A stretch of 64,000 nt of DNA from Tupaia tana. Its lineage: Eukaryota > Chordata > Mammalia > Scandentia > Tupaiidae. Location: assembly GCA_026018925.1 (NCBI GenBank), contig JAKSZU010000018.1:6480920-6544919 (forward strand), given 5' to 3'. This document shows positions 51,951 to 64,000 of the stretch, piece after piece (the first letter of the stretch is position 1; each line of letters starts with the position of its first letter). The notes below the pieces were generated by a model. It made no database searches and was not told where the DNA came from. It saw only the letters and a list, made by a program, of their open reading frames with translations. A program made the translations under genes and the position numbers.

Positions 51951-53147
51951 CAGGCAGGAGAGTGGGCCTGGAGGCTCCACCCTGGGCTCAAAGCCCGACG
52001 GCCTGTTCCCAGCGAGCCGCGTGGCTGGGACGAGCCCCTCAGCTCCTTTAAGACCAGCCAGACCGAGCAAACTTCCAGAAGACTTAATGAGACAAGGCAC
52101 AGGAATGCCCCCAGCACAGCTCCTGACGTCAGGAAGTGCCTAAGAACTGTTTACCTCTCCCTCCACCGCGGAAAAAGCCTGTGGGAGAGCACGCCTCTCT
52201 TCCCCAAGGCTGCCCAGCCCTCTGCCACTTGTTAGTTCTAATCCCTGAAGCTCTCCTTGTTATTGGTTCTGGGGTCCCCGATGACCGAGCAAGGGCCTGG
52301 GCCATAGCTGGGAGGCACTGGAGACTACGGCCCTCCTGGGGCACGCAAGGCCCGGGCCCCACAGGCCTCCCCTCTCAGCCTCCACCGGCAACCTGCAGTC
52401 GCCTCTGTGAGGGCCTTTGCTCTGGGGGTGCCCTGGACTCCCCCTCAGTCTCTGCCATCAGCTGTACCTCCCTCAGAGGGCCCTCCCGGCCGTGGGGTGT
52501 GGGGGCGCCCTGCCTGCGGGGAAGGCCCTCCTAGCACAGGTCTCAGCTGAGTCCCCTGGATCCCTCCTAAGGGATCGCAAAGCCCTCTCTGACTGAGCCA
52601 GGAATTACTCAGGCTGGAATTCTTGCCTTTGGAGCTGCACAAAGGGAGCACGTGCCTGGCCCCGGGAGGACCAGCCGCCTCCCGCCTGTCCTTGCTGCTT
52701 CCGTGTGTCACCTTTCTCAGAGGCCAGGACCGTGCGCCCTCAGTGCTGGCTCACACGAGGAGAAGGGGACCCAGGGCTGCAGGAGGCTGCCGTGAGCACG
52801 GCCCTAGCACGGCCCAGGGACAACCGCGCTGGACCTGGGTCCGGCAGCCCTCCATGGCCCACGGGCCTGGGGAGTCACGCAGCAGGGGTGGGACACCTGC
52901 CCTGCCTCTGTCACCTGGTCTCCCAGTGAGAACTCTGTCGAGAAGGCTCCTGTCTCAGGGAAAGTCTAAGAGGGCTGACTAGAGGGGCCTGGGGTGGGGT
53001 GGGGTGTATAGGCGGGCCTGCGGTGGGGTGCCGGTGGTATAGGCCACGCCCATGCCCACCTTCTATAAGAGAGGCCAGTCCTCTCCGAGATCCATCCACA
53101 CAAAGGGCCAACTTCCCGTGTTCTTGCCCATCCAAGGGTAAGCATCA

Positions 53148-53237
53148 GGGCCAGCTGTGGCATCGTGATTGAGGGAGCTGGACTCCACGTGGCTGACTGC
53201 AGTCTGAGCCCCAGACCTGATGGCCTGAGTCACACAC

Positions 53238-53268
<31 letters not shown>

Positions 53269-53390
53269 CACCCAGAATCCTGAGAGGAGGAAGAGATGGA
53301 GGCGGCGGGAATGTGGGGTGGTCATCTCCATGGACGGTACTTTCTCACCCCCCGCCCCCCTGCAAGTGCGCACAATCCAACAAAAATATT
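53148..53390 (+). mobile_element. tRNA-derived SINE with TG microsatellite
   Basis: The head is GGGCCAGCTGTGGCATCGTG. The body is interrupted by a (TG)n run at about 53239-53268, probably grown from the GTGTGTGC segment of the SINE. The tail is poor. Confidence 0.8.
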
Positions 53391-53398
53391 AAGAATGA

Positions 53399-53628
53399 GT
53401 ATTTATTGAGTAACCACACACAGCAGAAGCTGGTCTAAATTCTGGACAGCAATTAACTCACTGAATTCTCTCAAGAACCTAACGAGCTTGGTCTTACGAT
53501 GAACCCCATTTTATTTAGGAACAAAAGGAGGCCCGAGGGGAAAGTGACCAGTCTAGGGTCACACAGGCAGGAGGTGGTGGAGTCAGGACTGGAACCCAGG
53601 CAGCCTGGCCCAGAGCCCTGGCCTGTAA
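53399..53628 (-). mobile_element. MIR SINE, nearly complete
   Basis: The plus strand reads as complemented MIR: GAGTATTTATTGAGTAACCA, AATTAACTCACTGAATTCTC, an ACCCCATTTTATTTAGGAAC stretch, AGGGTCACACAGGCAGGAG and GACTGGAACCCAGGCAGCC. Confidence 0.85.
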
Positions 53629-54469
53629 GTAGTGCAGGAATTACTCTTTGGGGAGCAAAGTGGCCGTAAGTGGTTAGAGTGGCGGGAACTGCTGCTCTGG
53701 AAATCTGCCCTGAAAAAGGCACTCAGAGGAAGTGAAAGTTCAGTACAGGGAACAGTCACTGCGCTACCTGTAACCAAGGAAAGCGGGAATCACCCGGTGG
53801 CCAGCCACGGGCAGGCTACACCTCCACCAGCCACCCACAGCTATCGGGAAGCGGGAGACACTCCGGAATGTTCGGGCCGTGTCACTCCACCAAAGCTAAC
53901 AGGCCAGTCGGGGTGCCCGGTAAAGGAGGGACTGTTGTCCTCGGCGTGGCTGTAAAAGGACAGAGGGAGGGTAGGGAAGGTGACCCTGCCCTGCCAGGTG
54001 GGCACAACAGGGTCAGTGGGAGCTGAAGGGAAACATCGGCCCTCGAGAAAGGGACAGCCTGGGCCAGAGGGTACGAGCCCAGCTGGAAGCCACCCAGGAC
54101 CGGGCAGCCAGTGGATGTAGGAGCCAGGCTAGGGCGATAGAGCCTGGGATTTGGAATGGGGGACACAGGGACGCATGCGGGACAAGGCCACCGGCCCCTG
54201 CCCACGAGAGGCAGGGCCTGGCCGAGTCGGCGGTTAATTGATGTCACCCTTAGTGACATCCTGAGAGGCAGAAAGACAAAGCTCTCAGATGGCACCTCGT
54301 GCAGCAGGCGCCCGGCTCCGAGCAGACAGCCACACGAGCACGGGGAGGCGCTGCACGGATTGCTGAGCAGCGTGAGCGCACACGTGTAAGACGTGTCTGT
54401 GCATATACTCGTGCACACGCATGTGCCGTTGGGAGCCACATTCCTGGCGGGTAAGTCCAGGCTCTGACT

Positions 54470-54580
54470 CAGATGTGTGTTCAAGTCCCCGCTCTGCCAC
54501 CCAATAGCTGTGTGATCGCAGACGCGTGGTCTGACCTCTCGGCCTCAGCTCCAACGTGTGTAAAATGGGAAAACAGGAGG
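54470..54580 (+). mobile_element. MIR SINE fragment
   Basis: CCCCGCTCTGCCACCCAATA followed by GCTGTGTGATCGCAGACG and ACGTGTGTAAAATGGGAAAAC matches the MIR core. Confidence 0.75.
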
Positions 54581-55974
54581 AACAGGCCCCTCCTTGGGAC
54601 GAGGGGACCCGACGGGGCGATGCAGGCACGTGCTGGCTTAGTGGCAGGCGCCCCACCTATGGTGCCATGGCCACCTGCAGCTTTGTGGGGAGGCCCAGGG
54701 GACGTGAGCTGGGGACAGGCTTTGCAGTCAGGTGGGGCGAGGAGTCCAGGCCCACCGTGGGTGACTAGGAGGGAGATGGGGGTGCAGAGTGGGAGGTCAG
54801 AGCTGAGGTGACAACGCCCACTGCAGGGCCATTGTCTCAGCAGGTAGGGGAGGTGGCAGCTCAGGAGCCTCTGTCATCTCACCTGGCTTCTGGGAATCTT
54901 GGCACACGAGGAGGAGGTCTTGCCTTCCTCTGGGTGCAGCCAGACGGGCAGAGGGAAACTGGGCACTGCTCCTGGCCCTCGGCTTCCTGCCCGCACGTCC
55001 TTTCTGTGTGCTGGGGACCCCAGTCTGCCATGGCCTTCACCCCCTTGGACTCGGTCCCCTTGCTGTGAACTGGGGAGCAGTGAAGGCCTTGCAGAGCCGC
55101 TACAAGGCTTGAGGGGGTGACCTTGCCACATGTGCCGGCCGTGGGGGATGCTCAGTGGGCCGGGAGACTCCACGGCCCGTGTGGGCAGAGGCCCTGAGAG
55201 GATGGACCGCCCACCCATCCGCTGTCTGTCAGGACACGCTGCCGACCCTCGGACCACGCAGAAACACACTGGAAGGGGCACGGACATGCATAGCACCAGC
55301 CCCACGTACACAGCTCTCCGACCAGCGAGCGCCACCACCACCCCCACTTTACGGCTGAGCCAACCGAGGCTAAAAACACACCCACCGCTCACGCACACAC
55401 AGGCACCCTCGCAGTAGACACGACCCACGCTGCTCACTCTTCTCCGCACTCTTCCACCAGTCCCTGTGCTCAAGGCCTGAGAGGACAGCTGGCTCTGTGA
55501 CAAGGACAGACAGGAGCAGAGGCCTGGAGGGGATGCCCAGGAGGCTGTGGCTGCCCCAGGGCCTTGGGAAGTCCGGCCGTGGAGGAGACGCAGTCACCAG
55601 GGCAGGCGGCCAGGGAGGATGCAAACCTGGACTGCCCAGACCCAGCGCCCTCCTCGGCCCCAGCCTGCTGAGGCAGGAAAGCAGGCCAGCTGCTCGTCAC
55701 CGTCTGCTCTGGGTCCCCAGCTCTGGGACTCGCCCTGGGACCATCGGTGACCCAGCTGCCCTAGTAAGATCATCACGGCTTCCACGACTTCTCTGCCAGG
55801 CGGGAGGCCCAGAACCACAGCTCCGCAGGGCAGGTGTGCCCAGCTCCTGAGCTCTCCGGGTCTGTCCCGCACAGCTGTGCACATCTGGGCCTCTCGCCCC
55901 ACAGCCCCGGATATGGACATGGGCTGATCCTCCTGCAGTGCTGAGAGCACACACCACCCCTCACAGCCCGGAAC

Positions 55975-56175
55975 ACACGCATGGCCTTGTCACACAAACT
56001 GGGCTGTCCCCTCAGGGCCTCAAACATACGGATGGGCTGTCCCCTAAGGCCTTGTATACATGGAGTATCTTGTCCCCTCGAGGCCTCATGCACCCAGTCA
56101 GGCCTGTCCTCTCAAAGCCTCCTACACACGGACAGGCCTGTCCCCTCGAGGCCTCGCGCCCGGGGATGGGCCTGC
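55975..56175. repeat. Degenerate ~38-bp minisatellite
   Basis: Recurrent GGGCTGTCCCCTCAGGGCCTC and relatives (GGCCTGTCCCCTCGAGGCCTC) separated by ACACACGGA-type linkers, about five recognisable units. Related, poorer text may start near 55860. Confidence 0.75.
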
Positions 56176-56569
56176 CTGCACAGGACCTGGCCTCTGAGGA
56201 CAGGGCAGGAACGAGGAGGGGCATCTGAGTCAGGAACAAGGTCTCATTAACGCAGTTCACTGTTTATGCTTCCGTGCCTCCAGGAATTAGCCCCTAGGGC
56301 CGAACCACCCAAACCAAACAGGCACAGCCGCTCGGGAGCCCTCGGTTCAGCAGGCTCTGCTCCGTGGATCCTGGGAGGGCTGGAGCCGTCCACCCAACTG
56401 CCCTGCGCAGCCCATCCCACCCTCCCTCCTGGGAGAGGCGATGCAGCCCTCCTCCCATGGGTGCCGGGTCTCCTCCACCTCCCTGGCCAGCACTGCCGGA
56501 GGACAGGGAGGCCACGAGGAAGAGCCTGGGTGAGAGGCAGGAGTGGGGTCTAAGCTTGCTCCCCTTCTT

Positions 56570-56705
56570 GGTGGCCTTGGGAGTTAGGCAAGTGACTCGA
56601 CCTCCCCACACCCCAGTTTCCTCATCTGTAGATGTCAGTAACAGCAGAACCCACTCGGGGGGTGAGATTACACACAGGACGTGGTGCCCGGGGCTTAGGA
56701 GACTT
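56570..56705 (+). mobile_element. MIR SINE fragment
   Basis: GGCAAGTGACTCGACCTCCC, then CCCCAGTTTCCTCATCTGTA and GTGAGATTACACACAGGACG matches the second half of MIR. Confidence 0.7.
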
Positions 56706-57146
56706 GGAAGACGCTGTGACGGTGCACCAGCTGCGGGTCTGAGTCTGCGGTGCTGCCCAGGAATATTCTAGAGAGCTTGGTTGCCTTCGGCCTTGTTCCA
56801 TAGGGAATGTGAGTTCGACTCTGAAACGGCAGCTCTCAACCTTCTCTTCATCGCTGTCTCCCTGAGGGGTCTCACAGGCAGCGCCCCGGACCCCCATATG
56901 CCCTCCCTCCTTTGAAATGAAATGCTAAAGTAATCACAAAGGTTCTGAAACCCCCCAGGACAACCGTGGTCCCCTTGGGGGAATGTTGCCCCGTGGGAAA
57001 CGTCCCAGAGACACACTGGGACACCTCCACAAAAACTAAACAAGAAAACAGTGCCAGCGAGGAAGGCCCTCATGACCATGACTTGCACATTGGAGGAGGC
57101 GGAAATGACAAAGCAGCACGCAGGAGTTTCAAAACTCCACGCTGAG

Positions 57147-57404
57147 CGACCAGCAGGTGGCGTAATGGCTATGTCGCTGAACTCCCATGTAGCCGACCGC
57201 GGTTTGAGTCCCAGACACGGTGGCTTAAAACTCTTGCTGGGCATGTGTGCGTGTATCCTGAGAGGAGAATGGAAGAGAAGGGATTGTGGTGTGGCCATTC
57301 CCCTGGGGGGTGACTCCTCTCTTTCTGTCTCTCTGTGTCTCCAGTGAGCACATGTACCTGATAGCAAAAATCTCTCTCAAAACAAACAAACCAACAAACA
57401 AACA
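57147..57404 (+). mobile_element. Full-length tRNA-derived SINE
   Basis: The head is CGACCAGCAGGTGGCGTAAT and the tail is (AAAC)n. The target duplication is AAAACTCCACGCTGAG (57131-57146) and AAAACTCCAAGCTGAG (57405-57420), one mismatch. Confidence 0.93.
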
Positions 57405-57664
57405 AAAACTCCAAGCTGAGGTTGTAGGATTTCGAAATGTCCTCAATGTCCTCTGATGTTCCACTGGTTTTTAAAGTTAAACAGAGAAAAGATACAAGAA
57501 AAAAAAGAAAAATCCCAAAACGGTTGGTTGAAATATGGAGAGAGAGAGAGAGGCGATATCAGGAGACGCAGAGGGTCACATCCTGAGTAGGCCGAGAGAC
57601 CCAAATCTCAGAGTCAGGCAACGTTTGATCAAGGAGGAGACAGGACGGCCCCTTAACTAAAAGC

Positions 57665-57800
57665 CTGCTGTACTGCTGTGGGCGAATCACCTGGCCCCTC
57701 CGCGCCTCGGCTCTCTCACGGGCTGAATGACAATAAACTCGGCCACCCCTAGCCAGGCCTGGCACCTTGCAGGTACTCAGGAACTGTGTGGATTAAACGA
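57665..57800 (+). mobile_element. MIR SINE fragment
   Basis: Diverged MIR text: GGGCGAATCACCTGGCCCC, GGCTGAATGACAATAAACTC and CTGGCACCTTGCAGGTACTC. Confidence 0.55.
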
Positions 57801-58228
57801 ACACTTGCCGGAATGTACCCACACCACGAGCACAAGGAACCACAGGAGGATTTGAATCCGGGCCTGGACTGTTTGTCTGGGCAGCAGCATCTCCCAAATT
57901 CCTTATGTTTTTTTGCCATTTTAAAAGAAAGGTGAGCATGCCCCCTCAAATCTTACCAAATCCGAGTGGCAAGAGCCCCTGGAATGCTATCACGTGGCCA
58001 CGCTGAGATACCACTGCCACCTGGTGGAAGCACCTAACCTAGTGTGCAGGGTGACTGTCCGAGGGGAAGACTGCCGGGATCGTGCGTGTGCGTGACACGG
58101 CCCATGTTTCCATAACCAGGCACAAGCGCCAGCTACCTGCCAAGCAGTACCAGCTCCCTGACACTCCTGACTCAGGATTTCGGGATGCCTTTACAAAAAT
58201 AATCAGTTGATTAAATTTAACCACCACA

Positions 58229-58503
58229 GGGACCAGCAGTTAGTGTAATGGCTATGTCGCTGGACTGCCATGTAGTCAACTGCGGTTCAAGTCCCAGACC
58301 CAGTGGCTTAAACTCACGCTGGGCGCGTGTGTGTGTGTGCCCGAGATCCCGAGAGGAGAATGGAGGAGAAGGGGTTGCAGCATGGCCATCCCCCCGGGGG
58401 AGATTTCTCACTTTCTTTCTCTCTGTCTCTGTCTGTCTTCCTGGCGAGCGAACGCACCCTATAACAAAAACCTCTCAAAAAAAAAAAAAAAAAAAAAAAA
58501 AAG
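58229..58503 (+). mobile_element. Full-length tRNA-derived SINE
   Basis: The head is GGGACCAGCAGTTAGTGTAA and the element ends in a long A run. It is flanked by the perfect 12-bp duplication TTAACCACCACA at 58217-58228 and 58504-58515. Confidence 0.93.
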
Positions 58504-59119
58504 TTAACCACCACAAACAGACTGAACACCGGAGTGGCGCACAAGCATCCAGGACCTCATGAGAATGGCTAGACGCCCAGGGGTCCCCGATTCCACACTC
58601 GCTCAGTTGACTGTTTGAACGACACATGCTGCCCTGGGCCCTAAATGCTCAAGCTTAAATGTGTAAATCATCTCTCTCGCCAGTCAAGGCCTGAAATTCT
58701 GTCTTCCGAGTCGCGATCTTAGCTGTCCCTCAAGGCTGCAAAGTGCCCAGAGATCTCAGAAGCACGGCCTCCTAGCAGTGATGGGATGTTGCTGCTGAAG
58801 GAAACGTGGACCAGGGCGGGGCGGAAGGTGGGCTCAGAGAACGCCACTGAGGACGCCTTGCCTTCTTCACTGCCGTGGACTCTGGCCAGTGAGGTGATCT
58901 CCCACCTGCCAGGTAGTCTTGTGCCTCCACATACATTCTGGCCAGGCCTGAGCTAAGGAAAAAGCCAGGCTGTCACTTCCTGGGGACTTGTACGTGAAAC
59001 ACCAGGATGAAGAGACGGAGACTCTAAGCAGTCACAGTACGGCAAATATGGCCTCTTCCTCCAGGCGCCAGGCAGCCTCTCCGACCACCACCGTCCCACG
59101 GTAACTCCACTTCTCAACT

Positions 59120-59585
59120 GCCCCCCCCTTTGCTAGAGGGTATGTGTACTTGTCAGAGAAAGACAGAAAGAAAGAGAGGGAAAGTGAGAAAGCACCACCG
59201 TGGGGCATGGCTACGCCATAATCCCTTCTCCATTTCTCCCTCCTTTCGGGAGTTTGGGCATACACGCACGGTAGTCTGATGTGTTTTTTCTTTAAATGAT
59301 TATTTCATTTAACTTTATTTATTTATTTATTCGTTCATTCATTTTAATTTGACTAGAGAGGGACAGAATGAGAGAGAGAGAGAGGGAACGTGAGAAAGCC
59401 AGCTACCAGGTCCAGGACTCAAACCACGGTCAGCTATGTGGGAGTGATCAGCACCTTAGCCACTACGCCACCTGCTGGTCTCCCCTCCCCATGTGTTTTT
59501 CCAAGCCACTAGGTTCGGGACTTGAACTGCGTGGCTGGCCATGTGAGATCCAGCTGCCTTAACCACCAAGCTACCAACTGGCCCT
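59120..59585 (-). mobile_element. tRNA-derived SINE split by a second SINE
   Basis: The older minus-strand element occupies 59120-59278 and 59501-59585. It is interrupted by a short-form SINE at 59289-59490. The duplicated target ATGTGTTTTT (59279-59288 and 59491-59500) lies inside the older element's body. Confidence 0.9.
59289..59490 (-). mobile_element. Short-form tRNA-derived SINE, nested
   Basis: The inserted element: head GACCAGCAGGTGGCGTAGTG on the minus strand, B box GGTTTGAGTCC, a CT-rich stretch, TCTAGTCAAATTAAAAT and then an AT-rich tail with a TAAA run and AATAATCATTTAAAG. The body segment is absent. Confidence 0.9.
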
Positions 59586-60600
59586 ATGCTGGCATTTAAC
59601 TCTCAAGAGGCCTCAGAAGGTCCCCTGCCCTGGGACACACTTGTCCTTGTAGAGAGCCAGGTATCAGAGCTGTCCTCCCTGTGGAAAACGCAGTCTCCCT
59701 GGCACCTGTGGACTCCACGGGCAGATGTGTGCCACCGCCTTTGAGCTGCCACCTGGCGCCTCCCGACCTGACTGCGTGGGGGGGGGGGAGACCCCCAGGT
59801 ACTGGGGAGGTCCAGCTGAGCCCTGTCTCAGCCCCTCTGACTATGGGAGGGGAGCAGCGACGACCCACTCTGAGGCCGTGGCGAGGGTGGATGGGCACGA
59901 GAGCCCGTACGGTCTGGCGCTCGGTGGGAGCTCAGTCAACGCGAGCCGACTTTCGCACGTCGCAGCCCCCACCTGGAGACTCACGCTCGGCTTGAGACTC
60001 AGCCCGGGGGCGCCAAGTGAGAGGGCGGACAGCTGCCAGGGTGAGAGGAGGGCGGTGCCCCTCTTTGGGATCAGGAATGTACTTTTCTGGGGTTGCATTT
60101 TCGTCCTTTGCCCAGGCTGTGGTGAGAGCCCCTTCAGAAGCATGAGAAGAATGTGGAACGTGCCCTCAGTCCTCCCAGCATGGCACACGGCCTCGAGTTC
60201 CACACAGGCCAGCTGCTCAACCCTGTGGCCTCCCTGCCGACAGGAATGACGACAGCTCATGACACACACCGGCCATTGCAGCCACGCTCTGCTGGCTCCG
60301 CAGCCCATAGGCCTGCCATGGCTTGTTCTAAATGGAAAGGTCAGAGGGTGGGCAAGCCAGAGGCAGGTGAGAATGAGAAGCTCACCGTACGGGCCCACGC
60401 CCCAGCCGGGGCGTCAGGGCTCTGCTGCCTGAGTCATGGAGAACCAGGCCTTCGGTGGCTTCTCAGGAAGTCGGCCCCTAGCTATGGGACATGACCAGGG
60501 TGTGACTTCTTCCGCTATGTGTCAGAGGGCTCTGGACTTTCCTGTGTAGAGCTAGAATCGGGGCTCAGAAAACTGACAACTGACAGGAAGTGAAGACAAA

Positions 60601-60722
60601 CACGAGGGGCTTCAAAAAGTGCATGGAGAACTGGGATTGAAGCATGAGTTCATTCTGGTGCAAAGTAAATCCACGCATCACTCTCAAAACAGGCATTGCC
60701 ACGAACTTTTGTGAAGAGCCTT
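60601..60722. mobile_element. Mariner-like palindromic MITE
   Basis: The left end GAGGGGCTTCAAAAAGTGCA is mirrored at the right end by ACGAACTTTTGTGAAGAGCC. This is the best preserved of the three copies. Confidence 0.68.
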
Positions 60723-61085
60723 GCTGGCTTGGGTTTGGGGTCTCCTTGCCTGGCCTTTGGAAGTTACCCTCAGTCAGCGTCTGTAGCCCCTGAGCCCAAG
60801 CCTTCCCTGGCCTCTGAGGCCCATCCCATTCCGAGAACACGCAGTTCTAGGATCCTTCTGGAAGCAGGAACACAGACACTGGGCTTGCGAGCTGGTGGCT
60901 GGCAGGGTTGGGATGCTGTTTCAGCATTGCGGGGGGGCAGGTGTCCACCCCGCAAGACGAAGGGGAGGACTCTTACACACGGAGCAGGGGTCCTCGGCAG
61001 AGCGGCCCAGAGGCAAGTGTCCCGGCCTTCACGCCTCTGTAACAGCCTGCTCTAAGCCCTCGCGTCCCTGCCCCAGGACATCTCA

Positions 61086-61193
<108 letters not shown>

Positions 61194-63582
61194 TCACCAG
61201 CCTGCAGCATCTCAGAGTACTTTGCAGAGACCCGGTCTACTCTGTACTCTGTCTGACAGTATCCCCTAGGACCCTAAGGAGGCTTAGGAGGGCCGTGCTA
61301 AGCTCAACACCCCCTTCTGCAAAACCAAAACAGAAGTGACTTTTAGCCAGTGGGACTTTCCTGAAAGCAAGCCATTGCTGTCACTGGGGCTTACCTGCAA
61401 GCTCACAGCTAAATGCCATGGGGCAGCAAAACCATCCACCTCTCCTCCGCAGCGGTTCTCAGACCGTGGGCCACCTAGCCTCGATTTCCCCATTGTAAAG
61501 CGGGACAATAACCCTGATCTTGCAGGGACAGGGTGAGGACTAGGAATGACTCCTGTGGGGCTTCCGGACTGTGTCTGACACGACAGATGGTCCCGCCCAA
61601 CCCCGCCGTCGTGGTCACTGTGACCGTGGCCATCACCGACTGCTCAGACTAAAGTCCTGGGGCCAGGAAGGACACTGGCACCTGAATGGCTACACCATAC
61701 TGGAGTGTGTCCCGAGTCCTCTGGCCACCCCGGCCAGAAGTGCAGTGTCCACCCCTTAGACCCACACCACAGCCCTCTGCACCCAGAGCCCCAGCCTGCT
61801 GGCTGAGTAAATGAACCAGTCTGATGCCAAGTGCAGCACGACTGGGCTCTCGATGCCCTGGACAGTCACCCTGTGCCACACAAGCTAAAGCCAGCCCTTG
61901 ATGTGACACAGGAACTCCTGCAACGGCTGAGCCTCCAACAGATGCAGATTCAAGTCCCAGGTCTGCCCTGGAGCAAGTTTCTTAATGACACGAAGCTCAT
62001 GACACCCACCCAGGGGCTGCAGAGGCTAACAAGGAGCACCCCTGGGCTCTCCCATAAGCTTGGATGGTCTTTCACAGACTTGGGACATGCTCGCTGGGGT
62101 GACGGGGTGCACCATGCTCGGGGGAGCTCCACAAAGATCCCGACCAAGGAGGTGACCACGGAGACTGCTCGGCCCTGCTCATGCTCAACAGCCAGCGGCA
62201 ACGGGTACCACCGGCAGCCAGCCAGGGGCGCTGGTGGGTGGCAACGGGCTCTCAGAATGCCAGAGCCCTGATCGAGGCGAGCGCCGACCTTGGCGGGTTC
62301 CATGCTACCAGGGGCACGGGGCGCCTGACCCAGATCTGGAAAGGGATGTGCACAGGAAGCTCTGGAGAGATACCCGCGGGACGAGCCGGCCCCAGCACAC
62401 CCCAACCCACACTCGTCTCCCTGCTTCTCAATATACCATGCTGTCAGAGACGGGGAGGTGACGTAGGTAAATAAAGGCCTCCCCAAGATGTCCATAGCCT
62501 CTTGTCCTCCTCAGAAATGGATGTTCCCGCGTTTTCCCTGCATTTCCACGACCGCCTTTCCCGGCCACACCTCCAGCTCCTCCCAGGCCCCTGGAGCTCA
62601 TGGCCAGGTGTTTCTGGCGCTGCTAGACTGGGTCGTGCGCCCAGCCCGCAGGTGCGCTGCCAGCAGTGGGCACTCGCTGCCTCCCTCCCGGCCCCGGAAG
62701 CTCGGTCTGGCCACGCTTGGTCTCACACAGTGTCTGCCGCCATTTGGAACTGGAGGGATTTTCCAGGGCTGTCAACGTGGACGTGGCCACATGCCGACAC
62801 CCTCTCTCCTGGCCTGGCAGGCAGAGCCATCTGAGTTTCCGAGCCGCCCTCGGCACCCTGGCCACTGCGGCGTCTCTCCTGACGCTCAGCTCGGAGGTGC
62901 CGCCTCGTCCCCACTAGACTGGCTGCACCTGCCGTGTTCCCCGTGGTACTGAAGGAGCCTCTGAGGCAGTGGCTCAGAGGGGGTTCACTGACCAGTCGCT
63001 GGGCGCTCCTCAGTCTTTTGAGTCCCTGGGGCTCCTTAGAAACAAGGAATGGACTCACAGCAAGTGCTGTCCGCATATGTGTGTACACCATGTAGACAGA
63101 GACGCAAACACCCAGACACAAACGAGCACGCACAGACGACACACACACAACGGCAGGCACTTTCAGAACTTCCAACGGATCGTGGGCTAAGGACCCGGAT
63201 CTAACCCGACCTCTCCCTAACTGCCGTTCTCCTGACGAGGGGTGAGGCGCAGACCTGCTGGCCGCCATCACCACTCTTCCAGCGCGCTTCCTTCCAGGCA
63301 CGCGGAAGGCACGTGTGGCCACGGGCTTGCTTTGGTGGATAACACGTAAGCTACTGTGATGCCGAAGCGACCTGTCACTTTCAGGTGGCCAGTGTGGCAT
63401 TCAGTAGGTCCTCGTCCCTGCCATGACAACCAGAGCCGTTCTAGGTGGTGTCCCCGCCCCCCAGACTCCAAGCTGTGCCCAGTGAACGCGCAGCACAAGG
63501 AGGAGAGTCTTCTGCTCCCTGGGGCCACACAGGAGTAGAGCTGCTTGTCACCAGGGCATTCCTGGGTGGCCCTCTTCCTTAA

Positions 63583-63827
63583 GACTTTTTTTTTGTTTTT
63601 TGTTTTTTTTTAGAGTTTTGCCATAGGGCACATGTGCTCACCAGAGAAGAGAGGAAAAGTAAGAAATAACCCCTGGGGTGACAGGCCACGCTGCAATTCC
63701 TTCTCCAGATTTTGGGCATGTATGCACAAATGCCCAGCATTGAGTTTCAAGCCGCTGGGCCCAGGACTTGAACCATGGCCAGCCATATTGGAATCTAGCT
63801 GCCTTAACCACCATGCCACCTGCTAGT
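63583..63827 (-). mobile_element. tRNA-derived SINE
   Basis: A minus-strand copy with a T-rich tail at 63584-63611, then the standard body (GGGCATGTATGCACAAATGC) and a head ending near 63827. The body has lost some text after ATTCCTTCTCC. Confidence 0.87.
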
Positions 63828-63869
63828 CTTCTCCAATGACTTTTGCACAGCACATACATCCCATTAGGA

Positions 63870-64000
63870 GCACTTGGCTCTTACCCCTGCCCCATGACCT
63901 GCTGAACTCCCACCTACCCTTCAAGTCCCGCCCGAAATGCCACTTCTCCAGAATGACTCCCCAATGGTCTACCCCTCCCCACCAAAACCAGGTGGTGATG
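63870..64000 (-). mobile_element. L2 3'-end fragment
   Basis: CTGAACTCCCACCTACCCTTC, then AAGTCCCGCCCGAAATGCCAC and TTCTCCAGAATGACTCCCCA matches complemented L2 text. It runs off the window. Confidence 0.6.

Noticed and set aside
52985-53035. GGGGT-rich stretch considered a G-quadruplex regulatory site
   Set aside because: The motif is plausible, but nothing in the surroundings ties it to a promoter or splice site.

Overview
This is a stretch of mammalian nuclear DNA, not bacterial or viral. It is intron-dominated and packed with interspersed repeats. Nine short blocks on the minus strand, each with canonical GT-AG splice sites and compatible reading phases, join into a continuous piece of one protein. 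I recognise that protein from memory as CMIP (c-Maf-inducing protein, human 16q23). The blocks cover roughly residues 143-485 of the ~770-residue protein, from the last helix of the PH domain to the start of the C-terminal half. Transcription runs right to left. The first exons (promoter, most of the PH domain) lie beyond 64000 and the last exons (including the leucine-rich repeats) lie before position 1.

Exons in transcript order: 61110-61160, 32120-32281, 26816-26857, 22927-22989, 19919-19999, 13535-13638, 11731-11836, 7212-7565 and 337-402. Introns range from 1.7 kb to 28.8 kb. No second protein-coding gene is supported. The long open frames elsewhere fall in CA-rich or GC-rich tandem repeats or in repeats on both strands.

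The dominant repeat is a tRNA-derived SINE of ~260 bp. It has a tRNA-like head with A and B boxes, a conserved body, a CT-rich stretch and a poly(A) tail, often with perfect 12-16 bp target-site duplications. About 20 copies are listed, including short internally deleted copies and nested copies. Two further SINEs fuse a tRNA-like head to a 7SL RNA (Alu-like) monomer. Chimeric tRNA-7SL SINEs are known from tree shrews (Tu types I/II) and galagos, and an abundant tRNA-derived SINE (Tu-III) is reported from tree shrews. A tree shrew (Tupaia-like) is therefore my best guess at the organism, inferred from repeat structure rather than proven. Older layers include L1 3' ends, MIR, L2, MER5-like hAT fragments, MaLR-type LTR pieces, mariner-like hairpin MITEs and many minisatellites.

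Two observations matter for the gene. The 3' end of the 354-nt exon and its splice donor are triplicated by a near-perfect 32-bp tandem repeat (7127-7222), which places two decoy donors just downstream. The 106-nt exon at 11731-11836 carries one extra base in a G run (11798-11801) that breaks the CMIP reading frame; this is either a sequencing error or a real lesion.
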